From Streptosporangiaceae bacterium (GTDB taxonomy: Bacteria > Actinomycetota > Actinomycetes > Streptosporangiales > Streptosporangiaceae), in contig JASHYW010000411.1 in the NCBI GenBank assembly GCA_030042885.1, forward strand, positions 1 to 5,201: a stretch of DNA of 5,201 bases, read 5' to 3'. Positions 1 to 4,418 of this stretch are shown in pieces. The first letter of the stretch is position 1. Each line of letters opens with the position of its first letter. The position numbers were made by a program, and so were the translations under genes. Under the pieces are notes generated by a model, which was not told the origin of the DNA, did not search any database, and saw only the letters and a program-made list of their open reading frames with translations.

Positions 1-1280
1 CCGCCCAGACTCCGCTCTTCACCACGCTCGATCGCGCCGTCGACCGACCGCACCAGCACGAACCGGGTGAACCCCGCCGTCTCCAGCCGCTTCAGCTGGG
101 CCCCGAACTTCCCGCTGCGCCGCACCGTCTCAACCACCTGCGCCGGCCCGGCCGCGCCGCGCAGCGCCCGGGCCACCTCGAGCGCGTCCGCCACCGGCAC
201 GTCCGTCTCGACCAGTACGGCCAGCGCATCCCGCGACGTCCGCCGGGCCAGCAGGTCCACGATCCGCTCAAAGCCGATCGAGAACCCGCACGCCGGCACG
301 TCGCGCCCCAGCGACCGCCCGATCAGCTTGTCGTACCGCCCGCCGCCGGCCACCGACCCGCTCCCATCCGGGTGGACGATCTCGAACACCTGCCCGGTGT
401 AGTACCCCATCCCGCGCACCAGGGCCGGATCGAACCGCCAGGTCAGCGGTCGCTCCAAGGACAGCCGGTCCAGGCAGGACGCGGTAGTCGACAGGTCGTC
501 GATGACCGGTCCAGGCAGCTTGGGCAGGCTGTCACTCAGCGCGGCCGCCAGCGTTTCCGCGGGAACGTCCATCAGTCCCTGGATCTTTTCCTCCACGGCC
601 GAGACGGAAGCCGCAGGAATATTCAGGGCCAGCAGCTCGGAACGAACACCCTCCCATCCCACCCTGTCGAGCCTGTCCAGGGCGATGAAGAACGCATCCT
701 GCGCTTCCTCCGGGATCCCGGTGTCGGTGGCCAGTGCCGCAAGGAACCGCCGGTCGGACAGCCTGATGGTCGTCCCGGTCAGCCCGATCGCGGCCAGCGC
801 CTCACTGGTGGCCTCGATCAACTCCGCCTCGGCCAGCACGCTCGGCTCGCCGATCATGTCGATGTCGCACTGGTAGAACTGCCGGTAACGCCCTCGCTGC
901 GGCCGTTCGGCCCGCCATACCGGCCCCACCTGCAGCGACCGGAACGGCGACGGCAGCGAAGCGTGATTGTGCCCGTAGAACCTGGTCAGCGGCACCGTGA
1001 GGTCATAGCGCAGCCCCAGGTCCACCAGCTCCCTCAACGGAGTGGCAGCCGCCACCTCAGGAGGCAGCCCCCGCCGCAGCACCTGGTAGATGAGCTTCTC
1101 GTTGTCCGCGCCCTCCCCGCTCTGCAGCCGCTCGATGTTCTCCAGCGCCGGGGTCTCGATCTGCTGGTATCCGAACCGCCGGTACACCGCCATGATCGAC
1201 TCGAGCACACGGTCACGGACAGCGACGTCGGCGGGCAGCAGGTCCCGCATCCCCCTGGCCGGACTGTTGTCGATGTTCAT
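1..1280 (-). CDS. hisS: Histidyl-tRNA synthetase, divergent archaeal/eukaryotic-like type (3' end outside window)
   Basis: Class II aminoacyl-tRNA synthetase that charges tRNA-His with histidine in the cytoplasm. The window holds 426 codons from ATG at 1280; the last part of the C-terminal anticodon-binding domain lies beyond the left edge. Seen: an N-terminal RGMRDLLP block (residues 9-16), RYDLTVPL (91-98), motif 2 ERPQRGRYRQFYQCDID (125-141), the histidine-binding block LVRGMGYYTG (287-296) with its arginine R289, GGGRYDKL (312-319) and motif 3 ACGFSIGFERI (330-340). YDLTVP and FYQCDID are typical of archaeal and eukaryotic HisRS, where E. coli has RPEGT and QFHQ. The usual Asp of the RGLDYY block is Gly here. 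Intact motif 2 and R289 argue for an active synthetase rather than the HisZ regulatory paralogue. The start is supported by AGGAAGG four bases upstream. It lies 99 bases downstream of the same-strand membrane gene, but a hairpin between them suggests separate transcription. Confidence 0.93.
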   Translation of the reverse strand, partial: MNIDNSPARGMRDLLPADVAVRDRVLESIMAVYRRFGYQQIETPALENIERLQSGEGADNEKLIYQVLRRGLPPEVAAATPLRELVDLGLRYDLTVPLTRFYGHNHASLPSPFRSLQVGPVWRAERPQRGRYRQFYQCDIDMIGEPSVLAEAELIEATSEALAAIGLTGTTIRLSDRRFLAALATDTGIPEEAQDAFFIALDRLDRVGWEGVRSELLALNIPAASVSAVEEKIQGLMDVPAETLAAALSDSLPKLPGPVIDDLSTTASCLDRLSLERPLTWRFDPALVRGMGYYTGQVFEIVHPDGSGSVAGGGRYDKLIGRSLGRDVPACGFSIGFERIVDLLARRTSRDALAVLVETDVPVADALEVARALRGAAGPAQVVETVRRSGKFGAQLKRLETAGFTRFVLVRSVDGAIERGEERSLG

Positions 1281-1284
1281 GAGG

Positions 1285-1291
1285 CCTTCCT
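1285..1291 (-). promoter_or_regulatory. Ribosome binding site of hisS
   Basis: On the minus strand this reads AGGAAGG, four bases before ATG at 1280. It decides the start: the encoded protein then begins a few residues before the RGMRDLLP block, as expected for HisRS. Confidence 0.65.
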
Positions 1292-1362
1292 GCGCGAACG
1301 GAACCGGGCACCCGCCGAGCCGCCCGCCCCGGACGGCACATGCACATGGTACGGGGCCGCAG

Positions 1363-1402
1363 CCCTGGGGCCGTGATGATTAACGCGCCGCCGGCCCCAG
1401 GG
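1363..1402 (-). terminator. Hairpin around the stop codon of the DUF1648-like gene
   Basis: A perfect 11-bp inverted repeat, CCCTGGGGCCG (1363-1373) and CGGCCCCAGGG (1392-1402), with an 18-base loop that contains the TAA stop (1380-1382). There is no T-run on either side, so this would be a GC-only terminator of the kind inferred in actinobacteria, or an mRNA-stabilising hairpin. It would separate this gene from hisS downstream. The repeat is seen directly; its function is inferred. Confidence 0.5.
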
Positions 1403-1745
1403 TCGGGCCGCCCGCGTCGCCAGCGGCACGCCGCGCCAGGATCAGGGCTCCGACCTGGAAGCCGAGCACCACGCACAGCACGGCGGGCACCAGCACGTCA
1501 CGCACCCCTGGCACCCAGCCCGAGGCCAGGCTGCTCCCGGTCACTCCGCCGATCACCCCGTAGAGCACCGCGCCCACGGCGGGCCAGATGACCAGTCCCG
1601 CGCGCTTGGACACCAGGCAGCAGTGGCCAGGGGACCCGATGTGGATCGGTATGCGTGCGTCCGCGGCCAGCGTGACCGCGGCCCGCCCCGACGCCGCGAC
1701 CATCGCCAGCACGAGGACCCCGCCGATCACCAGCGACGCCACCAT
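1380..1745 (-). CDS. Small membrane protein with a DUF1648-like motif
   Basis: Predicted 121-residue membrane protein. About three hydrophobic segments are visible: residues 3-19, 50-68 and 85-105. Between the first two lies RIPIHIGSPGHCCLVSKRAG (31-50), which follows the DUF1648 pattern 'iPiHf..sG.....sK...l..p', a domain found in SdpI-like and other multi-pass membrane proteins of unknown or immunity-type function. The Asp/Trp that usually follow the glycine are replaced by two cysteines. The protein is shorter than SdpI and ends in a charged Ala/Gly-rich tail. ATG at 1745 has no good Shine-Dalgarno site, but a -10-like TAGCCT sits nine bases upstream, which would fit a leaderless transcript. 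Strand bias and hydrophobic coherence support this frame over the overlapping ones. The DUF1648 link is a motif-level judgement. Confidence 0.68.
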   Translation of the reverse strand: MVASLVIGGVLVLAMVAASGRAAVTLAADARIPIHIGSPGHCCLVSKRAGLVIWPAVGAVLYGVIGGVTGSSLASGWVPGVRDVLVPAVLCVVLGFQVGALILARRAAGDAGGPTLGPAAR

Positions 1746-1754
1746 AGGAGTCCA

Positions 1755-1760
1755 AGGCTA
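1755..1760 (-). promoter_or_regulatory. Possible -10 element, leaderless start of the DUF1648-like gene
   Basis: TAGCCT on the minus strand, nine bases before ATG at 1745. Transcription would begin at or just before the start codon. This matches the actinobacterial TANNNT leaderless pattern, and the lack of a clear ribosome site agrees. No convincing -35 was seen. Confidence 0.4.
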
Positions 1761-1845
1761 GCGCCGGTACCCCGCTCACCGCAGGGATCCTGGGTCCAAA
1801 CCAGGCGACCCGAGCCCGCGCCGGTCGCCGCAGGGTAGCGGCTGC

Positions 1846-1851
1846 TAGCGT
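1846..1851 (+). promoter_or_regulatory. Possible -10 element for the MT0933-like gene
   Basis: TAGCGT matches the actinobacterial TANNNT -10 pattern. It would give a leader of about 40 bases ahead of ATG at 1896, with room for the GAGGGGA ribosome site at 1879-1885. No clear -35 lies 16-18 bases upstream. Confidence 0.35.
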
Positions 1852-1895
1852 GAGACCCTCAACCGAGTCGGGCAACCAGAGGGGAAAGAAGATCC

Positions 1896-2021
1896 ATGCC
1901 AGACCGGATGGACGAAGCGAAGAACTTCGCCGACGAGCACTCCGACGTCATGGACAAGGGCCTCGATGAGGCGATAGCCCTTCCCGAGTCCGACGGCCTG
2001 GAGATCTCCTGCCGGGTCTGA
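1896..2021 (+). CDS. Short MT0933/Rv0909 antitoxin-like protein, C-terminus divergent
   Basis: A 41-residue acidic protein with ATG at 1896 behind the ribosome site GAGGGGA (1879-1885, ten-base spacing). The first 26 residues (DRMDEAKNFADEH then DVMDKGLDEA) follow the repeating pattern of the MT0933-like antitoxin family (Rv0909 type), in which 'D.AKdlA.kH.d.vDkGldkA' is normally followed by a second repeat with DekTGGk. Here the second repeat is absent and the protein ends in an unrelated tail, ESDGLEISCRV. No alternative frame restores the repeat, so this is either a short variant or a truncated copy. In mycobacteria the family is described as the antitoxin partner of a SRPBCC-type toxin; no such toxin gene is visible here, so an antitoxin role is uncertain. 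A hairpin follows directly after the stop. Confidence 0.6.
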   Translation: MPDRMDEAKNFADEHSDVMDKGLDEAIALPESDGLEISCRV

Positions 2022-2059
2022 CGGATCCCGGGGCCGCCCGATGACGGGCGCCTGATCCG
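2022..2059 (+). terminator. Hairpin after the MT0933-like gene
   Basis: Nested inverted repeats begin at the first base after the stop. The outer arms are CGGATC (2022-2027) and GATCCG (2054-2059). The inner arms are CGCCCG (2035-2040) and CGGGCG (2045-2050) around a four-base ATGA loop. There is no T-tract. Position and compactness suggest a terminator. Confidence 0.45.
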
Positions 2060-2106
2060 CGCTCGGCTTCCTCCCCACGGCGACCGTCATCCTCGCCTCC
2101 GCTGTA

Positions 2107-2149
2107 TATGCCAAGCACAGCGCTTGACATCTCAATCATGCTTGGTATA
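2107..2149 (+). promoter_or_regulatory. Candidate operator: inverted repeat over the phasin-like promoter
   Basis: Arms TATGCCAAGCA (2107-2117) and TGCTTGGTATA (2139-2149) match at 10 of 11 positions when one is reversed. Their centres are 32 bases apart, about three helical turns, so both would face the same side of the DNA. The right arm covers most of the -10 and the left lies just upstream of the -35. A further half-site makes a compact palindrome, CAAGC-N5-GCTTG (2112-2126), over the -35. This geometry fits a repressor that blocks polymerase. The regulator is unknown and not encoded nearby. Confidence 0.55.
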
Positions 2150-2151
2150 GT
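2124..2151 (+). promoter_or_regulatory. Strong housekeeping-type promoter of the phasin-like gene
   Basis: Consensus -35 TTGACA (2124-2129), a 16-base spacer, then TATAGT (2146-2151). It is AT-rich within a very GC-rich window. Transcription would start near 2158, giving a leader of about 25 bases that carries the AGGAGG site. Confidence 0.75.
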
Positions 2152-2168
2152 TAGCAGTAGGAGTCAAG

Positions 2169-2175
2169 AGGAGGA
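2169..2175 (+). promoter_or_regulatory. Ribosome binding site of the phasin-like gene
   Basis: AGGAGGA, a full Shine-Dalgarno match ending six bases before ATG at 2182. Together with the promoter it predicts high expression. Confidence 0.8.
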
Positions 2176-2181
2176 AAGACA

Positions 2182-2493
2182 ATGGCCAGCACACCGACCA
2201 GGGAGCTCGAGGAAGGGTTCCTGTCCACCACCCGCAAGAGCCAGGAGATCATGCTCGAGGCGCTCAAGACCTGGGTCGACACCGTCCAGGCCTTCACCCC
2301 CAGGGTGCCCTCGATGCACATCCCGTTCGCCGACCGGCTGCCCAAGCCCGACGACGTCGTGGCCGAGACCTACGACTTCATCGAGCAGATCCTCGCCAGC
2401 CAGCGGAAGTTCGCCGAGGAGATCGTGAAGACCACCAGCCCGCTGCTGCCCAGCGAAGGCCAGGGCCCGCACAAGGCCCACGCCGCCAAGTAG
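2182..2493 (+). CDS. Small phasin-like helical protein
   Basis: Soluble protein of 103 residues with no signal peptide or membrane segment. Two predicted amphipathic helices (about 8-38 and 56-84) flank a proline-rich turn, with prolines at 40, 43, 48, 54 and 56. The second helix carries the pattern DDVVAETYDFIEQILASQRKFAEEI (positions 57-81, abbreviated here as YDFIEQILASQRKF for 64-77), which resembles small actinobacterial phasin-like proteins with '.fdfaeqlLasQrkFae.v'. Phasins coat polyhydroxyalkanoate or lipid granules. The tail is short, flexible and rich in Gly, His, Ala and Lys. No PHA synthase or depolymerase gene is near, so the granule role is a family-level guess; 'conserved helical protein' is the safe call. 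A consensus promoter and perfect ribosome site imply abundant expression, as expected for a coat protein. A strong terminator follows, so it is probably a single-gene transcript. Confidence 0.8.
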   Translation: MASTPTRELEEGFLSTTRKSQEIMLEALKTWVDTVQAFTPRVPSMHIPFADRLPKPDDVVAETYDFIEQILASQRKFAEEIVKTTSPLLPSEGQGPHKAHAAK

Positions 2494-2508
2494 CAGAACC
2501 CCGCCCAC

Positions 2509-2544
2509 CCCGCCCCGCGGAGCCTGTGCGGCCAGCGGGGCGGG
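2509..2544 (+). repeat. GC-only inverted repeat downstream of the phasin-like gene
   Basis: Perfect 10-bp arms, CCCGCCCCGC (2509-2518) and GCGGGGCGGG (2535-2544), with a 16-base loop and no T-run. It begins 15 bases after the stop. It may act with the next hairpin as a tandem terminator or protect the mRNA 3' end. Confidence 0.55.
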
Positions 2545-2548
2545 CCCG

Positions 2549-2595
2549 GTACGCGGCAGCCCTCCGCCCGTCTGGGTTGCCGCGTACTTTAGTTT
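2549..2595 (+). terminator. Intrinsic terminator of the phasin-like gene
   Basis: The arms GTACGCGGCAGCCC (2549-2562) and GGGTTGCCGCGTAC (2574-2587) form a 14-bp stem with one G-U pair and an 11-base loop, followed directly by TTTAGTTT (2588-2595). This is the only site in the window with both a long stem and a T-rich tail. Confidence 0.85.
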
Positions 2596-2611
2596 GCGCG
2601 ACGCCCATGCC

Positions 2612-2631
2612 GGCCGCGGCAGGACGCGGCC
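2612..2631. repeat. Short inverted repeat GGCCGCG/CGCGGCC
   Basis: Perfect 7-bp arms at 2612-2618 and 2625-2631 around a six-base loop. It lies in the gene-free stretch between the terminator and the NERD remnant. It may be chance in such GC-rich DNA; no role can be assigned. Confidence 0.3.
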
Positions 2632-2677
2632 ACCGCAGGAGAACGCGGCTCTTCCTGGTCCATAGTCGGAGGGTGAG

Positions 2678-2860
2678 GTGCGCCTACCGCCGGGGAGGAA
2701 CTGGTCGCCGCCCAGCTGGGCCCGGCTCTCGGCGACGAATGGACGCTGCTGCGCGGCTACCGCAACCGGCGCGGCGAGATCGATCACATCCTGCTGGGGC
2801 CCCGGGGGCTGTTCGCTATCGAAGTCAGGAACATCAACGCCGGCCAGACGGGGCGGCGCC
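2678..2860 (+). pseudogene. Remnant of a NERD-domain (nuclease-related) gene
   Basis: In the frame starting at 2695 the sequence encodes EELVAAQLGPAL, then GEIDHILLGPRGLFAIEVRN. These are the hallmark blocks of the NERD domain: the GEE..VA..L helix, then the (G)EIDH..lGP.G.f.IE.Kn core of a restriction-endonuclease-like fold. Three signs of decay are visible. The frame has a TGA at 2674-2676 and no start codon after it. A plausible GTG start (2678) behind GGAGGG (2668-2673) is in the wrong frame, and one more G in the GGGG run at 2692-2695 would join it to the domain. Homology fades after about 2843, so most of the protein is missing. The expected catalytic-type lysine of E-x-K is arginine (EVR). 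What remains is about 55 residues. The frame stays open into cysS. Confidence 0.62.
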
Positions 2861-2893
2861 CGCGACCTGCAGCCGCTGACAGCAGGACCCCGG

Positions 2894-2899
2894 TAGTCT
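2894..2899 (+). promoter_or_regulatory. Possible -10 element, leaderless start of cysS
   Basis: TAGTCT ends eight bases before the GTG start at 2908, so transcription could begin at or within a few bases of the start codon. This spacing mirrors that at the DUF1648-like gene. A CTGACA (2876-2881) lies only 12 bases upstream, too close for a normal -35. The alternative is translation using the GGGGGA stretch (2900-2905) as a poorly spaced ribosome site. Confidence 0.45.
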
Positions 2900-2907
2900 G
2901 GGGGACC

Positions 2908-4407
2908 GTGACGGACGGTCATCAGCTGCGGCTGTACAACTCGCTGGGCCGGCAGCTGGAGGATTTCGTTCCTTCGGCCGACCCGGCCGGGATGTACAGC
3001 TGCGGCCCCACCGTGTACGCCTTCCCGCACCTGGGCAACATGCGCGCCTACGTGTTCGCGGACACGGTCCGCCGCGCCCTGCGGTGGAAGGCCATCCGAG
3101 TCCGGCACATCGTCAACATCACTGACGTGGGGCACGCGGTGGCCGACACCGACACCGGCGAGGACAAGCTGGAGGTGGCCGCGGCCAGGGAGCGGCGTTC
3201 GGTGCAGGAGATCGCCGAGTTCTACACCAGGGCGTTCTTCGACGACATCCAGGCGCTGAACATCCTGCCCGCCGACGAGTACCCGCGGGCCAGCGCCTAC
3301 GTGCCGCAGATGATCGACTTCGCCGCCACCCTCGAGAAAAAGGGCTACACGTACCGCCTTCCTTCGGGCCTGTACTTCGACACCGCCAAGCACCCCCGCT
3401 ACGGCGAGCTGGCCCAGCTGCACGCGGAAGGGCAGCGGGAAGCCGCGCGGCTGGAGCAGGTGCCGGGCCGCCGCCGCAAGACCGACTTCGCGTTGTGGCG
3501 CACCGAACAGCGCGGCCAGCGCCGCGTCATGCGCTGGGACTCGCCCTGGGGCTGGGGCGCGCCGGGCTGGCACCTGGAGTGCTCGGTGATGAGCATCGCC
3601 CTGCTCGGCCCGCACTTCGACATCCACACCGGCGGGGTGGACCACCGCGAGCTGCACCACGTCAACGAGATCGCGCAGAGCGAGGCCTACCTCGGCGACG
3701 GCAAGCCCTGGGTCCGGTTCTGGCTGCACAACGAGTTCCTCCAGCTCGGCGCGGCGAAGATGGCCAAGTCGGCAGGCGGGGCGCCGCGGCTGGCCGACCT
3801 CACCGAGGCCGGGTACCACCCGATGGCCTTCCGGCTGTTCCTGCTCGGCGGCCACTACCGCAGCCAGCTCGACTTCACCACCGAGGCCATGGACGCGGCC
3901 CAGGCCACCCTGCGCAGGCTGGTCGCCCGCATCCAGCCGCTGCGCCCGCTCCCGGCCGCCGACACCCTAGCCGCCGCTACCGCCGCCGCCGCAACCGCCG
4001 CCGCGGCGGCCGAGCACCGTAGCGACAGCGCCGCCGCCCGCGTGCTGGACCTGATCGACGCGGCCATCGCGGCCGACCTGAACACCCCGAAGATCCTGGC
4101 CGCCCTGCAGGACGCCCTGCGCGACCCCGCGCTCACCCCGGACGGCCTGCGCACCCTCGCCGCCGCCGCCGACGCGCTGCTCGGCCTGGGCCTGGGCACC
4201 CTCGACCCCGCCGAGCTGGAGCAGCGCCGCTCCGTTACCGAGCTGGCCCCCGAAGAGCTGCACGCGATCGAGCACCTGATCGCCGAGCGCACCCAGGCCC
4301 GCAAGGAACACGACTGGGCCCGCGCCGACCAGATCCGCGCCGAGCTCGACAAACGAGGCGTCGAGGTCACCGACACCCCCACCGGTCCCGTCTGGCGGCT
4401 TCGCTAG
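2908..4407 (+). CDS. cysS: Cysteinyl-tRNA synthetase, divergent type
   Basis: Class I synthetase that charges tRNA-Cys with cysteine in the cytoplasm. It has 499 residues, against about 460 for the usual bacterial enzyme. The HIGH motif is HLGN (41-44) and KMSKS is KMAKS (284-288). The zinc ligands that select cysteine are all present: C32 in SCGPTVY, C225 in WHLECS, H250 and E254 in HHVNE. Spacing from C225 to E254 equals that of E. coli (C209, H234, E238). DLNTP (390-394) marks the DALR helical domain, and the last 50 residues (ARADQIRAEL to GPVWRL) form the usual C-terminal anticodon-binding part. Unusual points are HHVNE instead of HHENE, a GVDHREL block before it, and an alanine-rich insertion at 355-368. 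GTG at 2908 is chosen because RLYNSLG and the HLGN spacing fit the family N-terminus; the frame is open further upstream but without a start codon. The stop is 11 bases from the convergent antiporter gene. Confidence 0.95.
   Translation: MTDGHQLRLYNSLGRQLEDFVPSADPAGMYSCGPTVYAFPHLGNMRAYVFADTVRRALRWKAIRVRHIVNITDVGHAVADTDTGEDKLEVAAARERRSVQEIAEFYTRAFFDDIQALNILPADEYPRASAYVPQMIDFAATLEKKGYTYRLPSGLYFDTAKHPRYGELAQLHAEGQREAARLEQVPGRRRKTDFALWRTEQRGQRRVMRWDSPWGWGAPGWHLECSVMSIALLGPHFDIHTGGVDHRELHHVNEIAQSEAYLGDGKPWVRFWLHNEFLQLGAAKMAKSAGGAPRLADLTEAGYHPMAFRLFLLGGHYRSQLDFTTEAMDAAQATLRRLVARIQPLRPLPAADTLAAATAAAATAAAAAEHRSDSAAARVLDLIDAAIAADLNTPKILAALQDALRDPALTPDGLRTLAAAADALLGLGLGTLDPAELEQRRSVTELAPEELHAIEHLIAERTQARKEHDWARADQIRAELDKRGVEVTDTPTGPVWRLR
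3970..4011 (+). repeat. GCC-rich triplet tract encoding an alanine-rich linker in CysRS
   Basis: Fourteen codons give 12 alanines and two threonines (residues 355-368), mostly GCC with GCT, GCA and GCG interruptions. The tract lies between the catalytic core and the DALR domain and accounts for part of the extra length of the protein. Triplet slippage would explain its origin. Confidence 0.7.
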
Positions 4408-4418
4408 CTACAGACGGG
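4387..4418. terminator. Shared hairpin between convergent cysS and antiporter genes
   Basis: Perfect 8-bp arms, CCCGTCTG (4387-4394, inside the end of cysS) and CAGACGGG (4411-4418, in the 11-base gap), with a 16-base loop holding the cysS stop. It could end transcription from both sides. There is no T-run, so efficiency is uncertain. Confidence 0.45.

Noticed and set aside
1..1280. HisZ (ATP phosphoribosyltransferase regulatory subunit) instead of HisRS
   Set aside because: MGYYTG and GGGRYDKL occur in similar form in HisZ, but the full motif 2 and the VRG arginine, usually lost in HisZ, are present, and no his biosynthesis gene is adjacent.
1341..1356. TACCAT (minus strand, 1346-1351) as a -10 for hisS, with a nearby CACATG direct repeat
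   Set aside because: No matching -35, and a single hexamer is weak evidence. hisS probably has its own promoter in 1281-1360 but I cannot place it.
372..1376. Long open frame on the plus strand (334 codons) opposite hisS
   Set aside because: Antisense shadow of hisS. The translation is rich in Arg, Gln, Pro and His with no recognisable motif, while the minus strand has every HisRS motif.
2182..2493. A toxin partner for the MT0933-like gene
   Set aside because: The phasin-like gene has its own promoter 100 bases downstream, and its helical, coat-protein-like sequence does not resemble the SRPBCC-type toxin.
2526..2896. Plus-strand open frames across the stretch before cysS (2526-2879 and 2678-2896)
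   Set aside because: The first runs through a terminator hairpin and has an Arg-rich, motif-free product. The second shares only its GTG start with the NERD remnant and is out of frame with the domain.
2164..3855. 563-codon open frame on the minus strand
   Set aside because: Antisense to the phasin-like gene, the NERD remnant and most of cysS. GC-rich DNA often keeps such frames open, and no domain is visible.
3855..4382. Ser/Ala/Arg-rich minus-strand open frame of 175 codons
   Set aside because: Shadow of the cysS 3' half, including the GCC tract read backwards; low-complexity product.
2908..4407. MshC (mycothiol ligase), a CysRS paralogue common in actinobacteria
   Set aside because: MshC lacks the C-terminal tRNA-anticodon-binding region and is about 410 residues; this protein has the full DALR and C-terminal domains.
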